Positions 1 to 4,885 of a stretch of 5,537 nucleotides of DNA are shown here, one piece after another; the stretch's first letter is position 1; each line of letters opens with the position of its first letter. The position numbers and the translations under genes are program-made. Location of the stretch: NCBI GenBank assembly GCA_030596265.1, contig JAUVKM010000167.1:1-5537 (forward strand). The letters run 5' to 3'. Source of the DNA: Candidatus Cloacimonadota bacterium (lineage in GTDB: Bacteria; Cloacimonadota; Cloacimonadia; Cloacimonadales; TCS61). A model generated the notes under the pieces. It ran no database searches and had not been told where the DNA came from. It was given only the letters and a program-made list of their open reading frames with translations.

Positions 1-243
1 AATTATTCTTAGCCAATAATTTGTTTCTCGAGATTCTTTAAAAGCTATATACATCTTAGATAGGAAGTCTTTTTTAGATTGAGCAGCATTTGCTTCTTCT
101 ATGTTAGCACCTATTGAAGTACCAGATTTTAATAATTGATTACTGATAACAAAATTATCTTTAGAAGATTTGTTTAATTTCTTACAAAATAATACTATCT
201 TCACTGCAAAATTGAAAGATAATTCAAGCACCTCGTTTTTCAT
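1..243 (-). CDS. Four-helix-bundle protein (S23/IVP family), 3' end cut by window
   Basis: The minus strand from the ATG at 243-241 is open for 81 codons to the left edge, so only the N-terminal part is visible. The translation carries the family signature: a KSGTSIGAN block at about residues 39-47, then IEEANAAQSKKDF at 48-60 and an AFKESRET...YWL block at 67-78. This matches the four-helix-bundle family (TIGR02436) first found in 23S rRNA intervening sequences. Members usually have about 115-125 residues, so some 40 are missing. A GAGGA Shine-Dalgarno sequence about 8 bases before the ATG supports the start, and it lies in the last unit of a heptad repeat array. The gene is downstream of the SRP RNA on the same strand. 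The molecular function of stand-alone members is not well established. The related Avd protein of diversity-generating retroelements binds nucleic acid, but no reverse transcriptase is visible here. The family call is confident, the function is not. Confidence 0.9.
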   Translation of the reverse strand, partial: MKNEVLELSFNFAVKIVLFCKKLNKSSKDNFVISNQLLKSGTSIGANIEEANAAQSKKDFLSKMYIAFKESRETNYWLRII

Positions 244-251
244 TCAAATAT

Positions 252-321
252 CCTCATCAATCATTCCTAATCAATAATCTCTAATCGACAATCCTTAATC
301 CATAACCCCTAATCCCTCATC
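252..321 (-). repeat. Ten-unit degenerate heptad array upstream of the four-helix-bundle gene
   Basis: Read on the minus strand, this stretch divides without any gap into ten 7-base units with consensus GATTAGG. Exact GATTAGG occurs twice, GATGAGG forms both the first and the last unit, and the rest are variants such as GATTAAG, GATTAGA, GATTATT and GATTGTC. The array starts about nine bases past the SRP RNA 3' end. It finishes nine bases before the four-helix-bundle start codon, so the last unit supplies that gene's Shine-Dalgarno sequence. The periodicity is seen directly; any role is unknown. Confidence 0.8.
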
Positions 322-329
322 AAACAAAA

Positions 330-592
330 GTGTGCACCTGCAATCGATACCTATTCTAGAATAGAAGTTAACAGCCAGCTCAAATCAAGTAGACCAGCGG
401 CACATCATGATAACCATTTAGTGCTGCTTCCTTCCGAACCTGACACAGTTCATAGCTCACAATTGCGCTGGGCTTGACTCTCAACACCACTTATTAATTC
501 TATAAAAGAAATCAGTATTCTCAAGCAGGAATTCAGCCCCACTATAGCGGATTGTGGGTTACAGGACACCGCTACTTTCCCGCCTAGCACAC
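330..592 (-). ncRNA. ffs: Signal recognition particle RNA, long bacterial type with Alu domain
   Basis: This RNA is the scaffold of the signal recognition particle. It binds Ffh and targets nascent membrane and secreted proteins to FtsY and the translocon. Read on the minus strand, the near-invariant S-domain tip is present: GTTCGGAAGGAAGCAGC, with its GGAA tetraloop, at about 424-440. The flanking GTCAG and GTGCCGC strands of helix 8 match the Bacillus scRNA layout. The 5' part has the Alu-domain CCTGTAACCC with the conserved TGTAA (559-563). The ends are set by a terminal stem: GTGTGC at 592-587 pairs with GCACAC at 335-330. This gives about 263 nt, normal for the long type. The 3' end runs into TTTTGTTT, which with the terminal stem may end transcription. 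The exact ends are inferred from pairing. Any reading frame across this interval is spurious. Confidence 0.95.
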
Positions 593-599
593 TAAAAGT

Positions 600-628
600 T
601 AATTTTTGTGATTTGGTTTTTATGTCAA
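600..628 (-). promoter_or_regulatory. Probable sigma-70 promoter of the SRP RNA gene
   Basis: The minus strand has a perfect -35 TTGACA (623-628), a 17-bp spacer and a weak -10 AAATTA (600-605). Transcription would start about 7-8 bases later, close to the inferred 5' end of the SRP RNA at 592. The -35 and the fit to the RNA end are persuasive; the -10 is poor. Confidence 0.55.
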
Positions 629-685
629 GTTTTGCTGTTGGAAGTTGAGGTGTTTTGGCTATTGATGAGATGAACAAGATAACAT

Positions 686-716
686 AAAAAAGCCTCTCAG
701 ATTACTCTGAAAGGCT
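686..716 (-). terminator. Intrinsic terminator of the small-peptide transcript
   Basis: On the minus strand AGCCTTTCAG (716-707) pairs with CTGAGAGGCT (700-691) over ten base pairs, including one G-U wobble. The loop is six bases and the stem runs directly into six T. The wobble forms only in the minus-strand RNA, and on the plus strand it would be a mismatch, which supports the orientation. It lies 64 bases beyond the small-peptide stop codon and separates that unit from the SRP RNA promoter. Confidence 0.85.
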
Positions 717-780
717 AAATATTAAGTACTGTTTGGCTATATTCTATTTCACCATTAACATTTTTTTCTGATATTCTTTC

Positions 781-882
781 TTATCTGTAATTAGTTTGTA
801 GAAAAAAACTCTTAAAGAAATCTGTACTCATCACCAATAAAATGAGCAGTATAAATCCTAGAATCAAATTCGTTTTTTTCAT
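781..882 (-). CDS. Small hydrophobic membrane peptide, 33 residues
   Basis: A 33-codon frame runs from the ATG at 882-880 to TAA at 783-781. It begins MKKTN, followed by a single hydrophobic segment (about residues 5-20, LILGFILLILLVMS). A short tail with two FF pairs and a final Arg follows. The two lysines before the segment predict an N-in, single-span inner-membrane peptide. There is no lipobox cysteine. An AGGA Shine-Dalgarno (889-892) sits six bases from this ATG. An in-frame ATG six codons upstream has no such site and is less likely. The frame lies between a sigma-54-type promoter with a structured leader and a strong terminator, which is the main reason to believe it is a gene. I do not recognise a family. 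It could be a type I toxin-like peptide, a small regulator of a membrane complex, or a chance frame in a regulatory RNA. Confidence 0.6.
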   Translation of the reverse strand: MKKTNLILGFILLILLVMSTDFFKSFFLQTNYR

Positions 883-901
883 TTTGCGTCCTAAATTCAT
901 C

Positions 902-920
902 TATCTTTATTTGAAAGATA
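902..920 (-). promoter_or_regulatory. Small leader hairpin just upstream of the micropeptide ribosome-binding site
   Basis: TATCTTT (920-914 on the minus strand) pairs with AAAGATA (908-902) around a five-base loop, giving a perfect seven-bp A/T-rich stem. It lies about ten bases before the AGGA Shine-Dalgarno of the micropeptide. It is weak thermodynamically but may position or shield the start region. Confidence 0.35.
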
Positions 921-963
921 AAACACAGAGAGAGCGATGGGGAGGGGCCCCTCACTCTCTCTG
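915..963 (-). terminator. Strong hairpin with trailing U-rich stretch in the micropeptide leader (terminator or attenuator candidate)
   Basis: On the minus strand CAGAGAGAG (963-955) pairs perfectly with CTCTCTCTG (934-926). Inside these arms the stem continues through a U-G wobble and GAGGGG against CCCC(A)UC with one bulged A, closing on a CCCCU loop. That is about 16 bp with one bulge. TGTTTTATC follows directly, so on this strand it has the form of an intrinsic terminator. It lies between the sigma-54 promoter and the micropeptide. It could therefore attenuate the downstream frame or end a short RNA of about 100-110 nt. The plus strand has no T-run after the stem. Confidence 0.5.
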
Positions 964-973
964 ACTGTCCGCC

Positions 974-992
974 AGTTAGAATTGCTCTAACT
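974..992 (-). promoter_or_regulatory. Perfect 7-bp hairpin near the 5' end of the sigma-54 transcript
   Basis: AGTTAGA and TCTAACT form a perfect seven-bp stem with a five-base loop. It would lie about 30-50 nt from the predicted transcript start and precede the large GC-rich hairpin. It may be a 5' stabilising stem or part of a regulatory RNA. Confidence 0.4.
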
Positions 993-1033
993 AGTTAACA
1001 TTAATGAATATTTACTAAATCACTATTATTAAT

Positions 1034-1049
1034 GCAATTTCAGTGCCAA
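1034..1049 (-). promoter_or_regulatory. Sigma-54 (RpoN) promoter
   Basis: The minus strand reads TTGGCAC (1049-1043), five bases, then TTGC (1037-1034) followed by A. This is the -24/-12 consensus TGGCAC-N5-TTGC with every core base and the exact spacing. Transcription should begin near 1023 and read leftward into the leader and the 33-residue peptide. Sigma-54 holoenzyme needs an ATP-hydrolysing enhancer-binding protein, and a candidate binding region lies 120-155 bases upstream. Confidence 0.7.
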
Positions 1050-1143
1050 TCTACCTGTAAATTATATTTTCTACGTAAACACGCTTAATGGGTACACTAA
1101 TCACATTTTCAGGTTTTTTTTTATCGAATAAATATAAAAATTG

Positions 1144-1179
1144 TGGGACATTAATTGTCAATTTGGGACAGATATGTCA
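1144..1179. promoter_or_regulatory. Tandem inverted-repeat sites, candidate enhancer for the sigma-54 promoter
   Basis: TGGGACA occurs twice, at 1144-1150 and 1164-1170, exactly 20 bp apart. Each copy is followed by an inverted TGTCA (1156-1160 and 1175-1179), giving two GACA-N4/5-TGTC dyads in tandem. The block lies about 120-155 bp upstream of the predicted sigma-54 start, the usual distance for an NtrC-type activator. The regulator itself is not in this window. The repeats are seen directly; the enhancer role is inferred. Confidence 0.5.
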
Positions 1180-1180
1180 C

Positions 1181-1372
1181 GTATAGATTTAGTTTAACAA
1201 AAGAGGAAAATTTTCAAATTGGTGAAGATGATTTACTCCTTTATTAAATCAATAAACCTTCAATTTTCTTAATAAGTTTCTGGTATAATAAAGTTAGATA
1301 TTCACAATTTTGTAAAAATTTACCAAAATTCTAATCTGTTGTTATATATTGAGATAGCTAATTACAAAAAAA
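1181..1372. other. AT-rich intergenic stretch without a gene
   Basis: No convincing coding frame is visible on either strand. By hand count, 1201-1380 contains 39 G/C in 180 bases (about 22%), well below the flanking genes. It holds a 10-bp palindrome GAAAATTTTC (1206-1215) and a near-consensus DnaA box ATATTCACA (1298-1306). It borders the phased DnaA-box array, so it would be the natural unwinding element if that array is an origin. Confidence 0.5.
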
Positions 1373-1403
1373 TTATTCACATTTTATACACGTGTTATGC
1401 ACA
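1373..1403 (+). other. Three head-to-tail DnaA boxes at 11-bp pitch
   Basis: TTATTCACA (1373-1381), TTATACACG (1384-1392) and TTATGCACA (1395-1403) lie on the same strand with exactly two bases between neighbours. Two match TTATNCACA perfectly and the middle one differs only in its last base. The 11-bp pitch places them on nearly the same face of the helix. In E. coli oriC, arrays of DnaA sites with two-base gaps support cooperative DnaA filament growth. The match is direct; the origin or regulatory role is inferred. Confidence 0.6.
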
Positions 1404-1495
1404 CTTATAAATATCCCTAATCTCTTATAGGAGAGACGTTTAAATTCCTGCGGAATATTATTAGGATTTTTTATTAAATTCCAGGTGTTTATAGG

Positions 1496-1504
1496 TGTGG
1501 ATAA
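1496..1504 (-). other. Consensus DnaA box next to the peptidase stop codon
   Basis: The minus strand reads TTATCCACA, the strongest form of the DnaA box. It lies 93 bp from the phased array, on the opposite strand, six bases beyond the end of the C11 peptidase gene. The stretch 1404-1495 between them otherwise shows only a small ATTCC-TGC-GGAAT hairpin (1444-1456), too weak to call a terminator. Confidence 0.6.
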
Positions 1505-1509
1505 ATCTA

Positions 1510-2673
1510 TTAATTTGTGAAGCTGTGTTCCAGAAAATCGAGCCAGTTTGTTTGTGAGAATTGCAATTGTTCATATTCATCTTTTCGATCATTAAAATAC
1601 CACTGTGTTTCTTCATCAGGGAACCAGATAATTGCAGTTCCAACATTGTCAGATGGATAACCAGTTTGATATTCTTCTGTTTTCTGAAAGATGTAACTGG
1701 ATTCAATTGCAATAAGTATTTCATTGGAAATTATACTAAGGGAATCATTTTCAGTATTATTATATATATTTGTGAAGAATTCTTTAATATCAACATCCAA
1801 AGCCAGATTTATCGACCATGCTTCATTAAATTCTATACAATTCTGTCGACTCTCAATAAAGATTTCATCTGAAGCATGTATTGTCCATTGCAAAGTAAAC
1901 TCGCTGAGTTTGTTCAATAGTTGTTGAAACTCAGAAGTCTTTAGGACAGAACATGAGAAGGGATTTATCCCTACCATGTCGTAATACCAATGAAATTGAA
2001 AACCAATCTCTAAACATAAGTTCTCTATAATGGTTTGTTCTTCCCACATCGATAAAACTTCATTATATGGGAAACCTGCATCATCCACACCATCTTCAGA
2101 ACCAATAATGTAATCTGTATATTCTGCTATTTCTGTGGCAACTTCCACTGTCTGCATATTACAGGCATCGAAGATAAGAATTTCCAAATGTTCGTTGATA
2201 TTTTTAATCCCAGTCCGAAGCTCTCCATTGGCAATACCAATATCATTATTCGCTTCAACATCCGGGCAAAAATATGGATACCAGCCATTTCCATGCGACC
2301 AGATAACAAGTGCTTGTTTTTCCGATGGATATTTTCTAAAACCCCAATTCGCAAATGCAGTCAGTTCATTCTCATCACCACTATCGATCTCACCCAAATA
2401 GGAGATCTGCTCTTTGAGTCCGGGATAAATGTGATATCTATAGGCTGCCGGTGGAGAATTCGATTCGCTGTAATCAACTTGTACAATAACATTAATATTA
2501 TCAGAAAATTCTGCCTGCATCATATCTTCTAGATCATTCAAGGCAGCAAAATTCAAAGCACTATCTGCATCTGTTGCCATATAAATGAGAATAGTCCAAT
2601 CACTTTCTTCTATTTTGCTGCAACTTAATAGAGCAAAGATAACAAATAATAACAAAATAATTTTTTTCATCAT
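1510..2673 (-). CDS. Clostripain-family (C11) cysteine peptidase, lipoprotein
   Basis: The 387-residue product begins with a lipoprotein signal peptide: MMKK, a hydrophobic core at residues 5-17, and lipobox LLSC with the acylated Cys at 18. It is probably exported and membrane anchored. The mature part is a clostripain-type caspase-fold peptidase. It has WTILIYMATDADS (26-38), the catalytic His127 in WSHGNGW (125-131), and the catalytic Cys171 in IFDACNM (167-173). The conserved SEDGVDDAGFPY block follows at 192-203. Clostripain cleaves after Arg; specificity here cannot be read. No fused secretion or repeat domain is present. The start is either ATG 2673 or the adjacent ATG 2670. Its ribosome-binding site is poor: the only candidate, AAGGGTG, lies about 14 bases upstream. 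It follows butyrate kinase by 32 bases on the same strand and probably shares its transcript. A role in extracellular protein breakdown feeding amino-acid fermentation is an inference. Confidence 0.9.
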   Translation of the reverse strand: MMKKIILLLFVIFALLSCSKIEESDWTILIYMATDADSALNFAALNDLEDMMQAEFSDNINVIVQVDYSESNSPPAAYRYHIYPGLKEQISYLGEIDSGDENELTAFANWGFRKYPSEKQALVIWSHGNGWYPYFCPDVEANNDIGIANGELRTGIKNINEHLEILIFDACNMQTVEVATEIAEYTDYIIGSEDGVDDAGFPYNEVLSMWEEQTIIENLCLEIGFQFHWYYDMVGINPFSCSVLKTSEFQQLLNKLSEFTLQWTIHASDEIFIESRQNCIEFNEAWSINLALDVDIKEFFTNIYNNTENDSLSIISNEILIAIESSYIFQKTEEYQTGYPSDNVGTAIIWFPDEETQWYFNDRKDEYEQLQFSQTNWLDFLEHSFTN

Positions 2674-2705
2674 AATTATACGTAGGTCACCCTTAAAAAA
2701 ATAAT

Positions 2706-3782
2706 CTATTTATAGACCTTTACTGCTTCGATACCTTTAAGAACTCTTACACCGCCTTGGGTAAGAGCTTCCATCTCCTTTTCACCTGGAATAACAAAAG
2801 TTTTTGCGATAAAGGATGTTCTCTCCTTTAATGCATTCACAACATAATCGTTATAAACAAGACCACCTGTTAAAAATATACCGTCGACCTTACCCTTAAG
2901 CACTGTCGCGCAGGCACCGATCTCTTTGGATATCTGATAGAGCATAGCATCAAAAACAAGTTTCGCTTTTTTATCACCCTTCTTGATCATCGCTATAACT
3001 TCACCACCATGATCCATTCCCAGATAGGCAATAAGACCACCTGTTTTAGTAAACATATTAACCAGTTCTTTATGGGTATATTTACCACTGAAAGCCAGTT
3101 CGAGCAGATCGCCGATCGGCAGAGCACCGGCACGCTGAGGTGAGAATGGTCCCATGCCCAGTACTGCATTATTCACATCGATCATCTTACCTTTCCTAAT
3201 AGCAGCCACACTGATGCCACCGCCCATATGAACTCCTATCAGATTTACCTTTGTGAATTTTTTTTCCAACTTAGCGGCTATATTTATCCCACAGTAACGG
3301 AGATTTAGCGCATGCAGAAGAGATTGTCTCTCAATTTCCGGACAGCCGGAAATGCGGGCAATATCTTCAAACTCATCAACTGTGACCGGATCAACAATAA
3401 AAGCAGAAATACCCGTTTCATCAGCTATGGATTTTGCAATAAAGGCACCCAGATTAGAAGCGTGGATACGCCCCCACAAGCTCGGATCTTTCAGATCTTT
3501 AAGCATCTTATCATTGATCAGGTAAGTTCCACTGGAAATTGATCTTACCAAACCACCTCTTCCCACTACCGCCTCGATAGATGAAAGCTCAATATTGTTA
3601 TTAGCCAGAGCATTTAGTACAAGTTCTTTCCTAAATTCATATTGTTCAATTATTCCGTCAAATTCTGCAATTTTACCAGCATCATGACGCAATGTCTCTA
3701 TAAATACAATAATCGTATCATCAAAGAGGGCGATCTTGGTTGAAGTTGATCCCGGATTAATAGCTAAAACACGATACTTCAT
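2706..3782 (-). CDS. buk: Butyrate kinase
   Basis: This enzyme interconverts butyryl phosphate plus ADP and butyrate plus ATP (EC 2.7.2.7), the substrate-level phosphorylation step of butyrate-type fermentation. Branched-chain homologues act on isobutyryl or isovaleryl phosphate. The 358-residue protein has the ASKHA-fold signatures: NPGSTSTK (9-16) near the N-terminus, VGRGGLVR (73-80), and HASNLGA (107-113). It also has DPVTVDEFED (131-140), the glycine-rich GVHMGGGIS (183-191), GPFSPQRAGALP (211-222) and FLTGGLVYN (303-311). The ATG at 3782 is chosen because GGAG (3790-3793) sits seven bases before it and the protein then starts at the usual family position. An in-frame ATG at 3815 would add 11 residues, lacks a Shine-Dalgarno and overlaps the predicted promoter. 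Length is typical. No phosphate butyryltransferase (ptb), its usual partner, is visible within the window. Confidence 0.95.
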   Translation of the reverse strand: MKYRVLAINPGSTSTKIALFDDTIIVFIETLRHDAGKIAEFDGIIEQYEFRKELVLNALANNNIELSSIEAVVGRGGLVRSISSGTYLINDKMLKDLKDPSLWGRIHASNLGAFIAKSIADETGISAFIVDPVTVDEFEDIARISGCPEIERQSLLHALNLRYCGINIAAKLEKKFTKVNLIGVHMGGGISVAAIRKGKMIDVNNAVLGMGPFSPQRAGALPIGDLLELAFSGKYTHKELVNMFTKTGGLIAYLGMDHGGEVIAMIKKGDKKAKLVFDAMLYQISKEIGACATVLKGKVDGIFLTGGLVYNDYVVNALKERTSFIAKTFVIPGEKEMEALTQGGVRVLKGIEAVKVYK

Positions 3783-3813
3783 AAATATACTCCAATTAAA
3801 TATCTTTTCTGAC

Positions 3814-3841
3814 ATATTGCAAAATTCATCTATTCAGTCAA
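3814..3841 (-). promoter_or_regulatory. Probable sigma-70 promoter of buk
   Basis: The minus strand has TTGACT (3841-3836), a 16-bp spacer and CAATAT (3819-3814). A start near 3807 would give a leader of about 25 nt containing the GGAG site of buk. It also leaves the alternative upstream ATG at 3815 untranscribed. The -10 is a moderate match only. Confidence 0.45.
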
Positions 3842-3854
3842 ATATTTTCTAATT

Positions 3855-3881
3855 ATTTCATTTTATAATATATTATGAAAT
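3855..3881. repeat. Inverted repeat in the divergent buk/tdk intergenic region
   Basis: ATTTCAT (3855-3861) and ATGAAAT (3875-3881) are perfect inverted copies separated by 13 A/T bases. Inside lies a second, 12-bp palindrome ATAATATATTAT. It lies just upstream of the predicted buk -35 and could be an operator. In sequence this AT-rich, chance remains possible. Confidence 0.35.
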
Positions 3882-4001
3882 TTAATTGAGATTTATCAAC
3901 ATTTTGTTAAACATTAAACATATGTATTTCTCTGCAGAATATCTAAAGATAGAAGTAATAACTAAACATTTTTTACCAGTAATCTACAGTTCACAAATGA
4001 T

Positions 4002-4030
4002 TTGACACAATAACTCAGCGAAAAATTAAT
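4002..4030 (+). promoter_or_regulatory. Probable sigma-70 promoter of the tdk operon
   Basis: A perfect TTGACA (4002-4007), a 17-bp spacer and ATTAAT (4025-4030) precede tdk. The expected start at about 4036-4038 lies immediately before the GGAG Shine-Dalgarno (4038-4041), so the leader would be only about 12 nt. This is tight but possible. Confidence 0.45.
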
Positions 4031-4048
4031 GACAAATGGAGTTAGAAA

Positions 4049-4606
4049 ATGAATATCATTAATAATAAGACGGGATGGATCGAGGTGATCTGCGGCAGTA
4101 TGTTCAGTGGTAAAACAGAAGAACTGATCCGTCGTGTACACCGGGCTGAATATGCCAGACGTAAGATACAGGTATTTAAACCTGAGATCGATAACCGCTA
4201 TGAAAAAGATCACATTGTTTCACACAGTAAAATGAAAACTCCTTCCCAAATCGTTAAAACCGCACAGGAAATTCATGATCTTGTTAAATATGATACTGAG
4301 ATAATTGCTATTGATGAAGTACAATTTTTTGATGATAATATTGTAGCTGTCTGCGATAAGCTGGCAGATAATGGCAAACGCGTTATCGTAGCCGGACTTG
4401 ATCAGGATTATAGCGGCAAACCATTTGGTCCGATGCCGGCCATTTTGGCAATTGCCGAATATGTATCTAAACTCAATGCGATCTGTGTAAAATGCGGAAA
4501 TCCAGCCAGCAGAACTCAACGTCTAACCAAGAGTAAAGAAACTGTTGTTGTCGGAGCTACCGATATCTACGAAGCTCGCTGCAGGAACTGTCACGAGGTT
4601 TTGTAA
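4049..4606 (+). CDS. tdk: Thymidine kinase, type II (TK1-like)
   Basis: The enzyme phosphorylates thymidine (and deoxyuridine) with ATP to the 5'-monophosphate in the cytosol, the entry step of pyrimidine deoxynucleoside salvage. The 185-residue protein shows the full TK1 layout. The Walker A P-loop GSMFSGKT lies at 16-23, and the Mg-binding and catalytic DEVQFF at 89-94, with Glu90 as the expected general base. [13 protein letters not shown] follows at 115-127. Four zinc ligands are arranged as C146-x2-C149 and C178-x2-C181 around the lasso loop. YEARCR close to the C-terminus forms part of the thymidine site. Length is typical. GGAG lies seven bases upstream of the ATG. It is the first gene of a plus-strand operon with the YggT protein and purine nucleoside phosphorylase. 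All expected key residues are present. Confidence 0.96.
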   Translation: MNIINNKTGWIEVICGSMFSGKTEELIRRVHRAEYARRKIQVFKPEIDNRYEKDHIVSHSKMKTPSQIVKTAQEIHDLVKYDTEIIAIDEVQFFDDNIVAVCDKLADNGKRVIVAGLDQDYSGKPFGPMPAILAIAEYVSKLNAICVKCGNPASRTQRLTKSKETVVVGATDIYEARCRNCHEVL

Positions 4607-4873
4607 ATGGACTCATTAAGATTACTTATAGCACAAGCCGTGCAAATATATATGTTCCTGATAATCATCAGAGCAGTACTATCATGGATCCAGATCAATC
4701 CTGCTGGAGATTTCTTTAAAGTTTATCTTTTTATCATCCAAATAACCGAACCGGTAATGCGACCCGTACGGGACTTTCTGCATAAGATATTCCCAGCATC
4801 ACCAGTTGATTTTTCACCCATAATTGTTATTGTTATACTTAATATGCTAAAAAATATTTTAATTGGAATTTAG
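4607..4873 (+). CDS. yggT: YggT-family integral membrane protein
   Basis: This 88-residue protein matches the small YggT family (YlmG in Gram-positives and plastids). The first hydrophobic segment covers about residues 5-28 and ends in IRAVLSWIQINP (21-32). The loop has the family hallmark TEPVMRPVRDFLHKIFP (47-63), followed by SPVDFSPI (65-72). A second membrane segment covers about 70-88. One family motif is followed by two spans, as in short members; E. coli YggT is a double-length version. The family is linked to envelope, division or nucleoid distribution, but its biochemical role is not settled. The ATG begins on the base after the tdk TAA, so it has no separate leader and is probably translated by coupling. 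Family call firm, function unknown. Confidence 0.9.
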   Translation: MDSLRLLIAQAVQIYMFLIIIRAVLSWIQINPAGDFFKVYLFIIQITEPVMRPVRDFLHKIFPASPVDFSPIIVIVILNMLKNILIGI

Positions 4874-4885
4874 GTGAGAATAGAT

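Noticed and set aside
252..321. Heptad array as a CRISPR array
   Set aside because: Units are contiguous 7-mers with no spacers and no cas genes; it is a simple degenerate tandem repeat.
450..677. 75-codon open frame on the minus strand
   Set aside because: Most of it lies inside the conserved SRP RNA, its start lies upstream of the RNA promoter, and the translation shows no protein signature.
883..900. Six-residue N-terminal extension of the micropeptide from an in-frame ATG at 900-898
   Set aside because: It lacks a ribosome-binding site, whereas the downstream ATG has AGGA six bases away, placed within the would-be extension.
1228..1272. 14-codon plus-strand frame preceded by GGTGAAG
   Set aside because: Too short, in very AT-rich sequence where such frames are common, with no promoter, terminator or family to support it.
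1444..1456. ATTCC-TGC-GGAAT hairpin as terminator of the peptidase gene
   Set aside because: Only five base pairs with no proper T-run on the minus strand; it cannot be called a terminator.
1561..2532. Several open frames of 67-114 codons overlapping the peptidase gene, mostly on the opposite strand
   Set aside because: They are shadows of a well-supported C11 peptidase coding frame and show no independent start signals or motifs.
3783..3815. 11-residue N-terminal extension of butyrate kinase from the ATG at 3815
   Set aside because: No Shine-Dalgarno precedes it, it overlaps the predicted -10 element, and the ATG at 3782 has GGAG at ideal spacing and gives the usual family N-terminus.
3893..3901. 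TTATCAACA as another DnaA box near the divergent promoters
   Set aside because: It has one mismatch in the core, is isolated, and lies in AT-rich sequence where single near-matches are expected.
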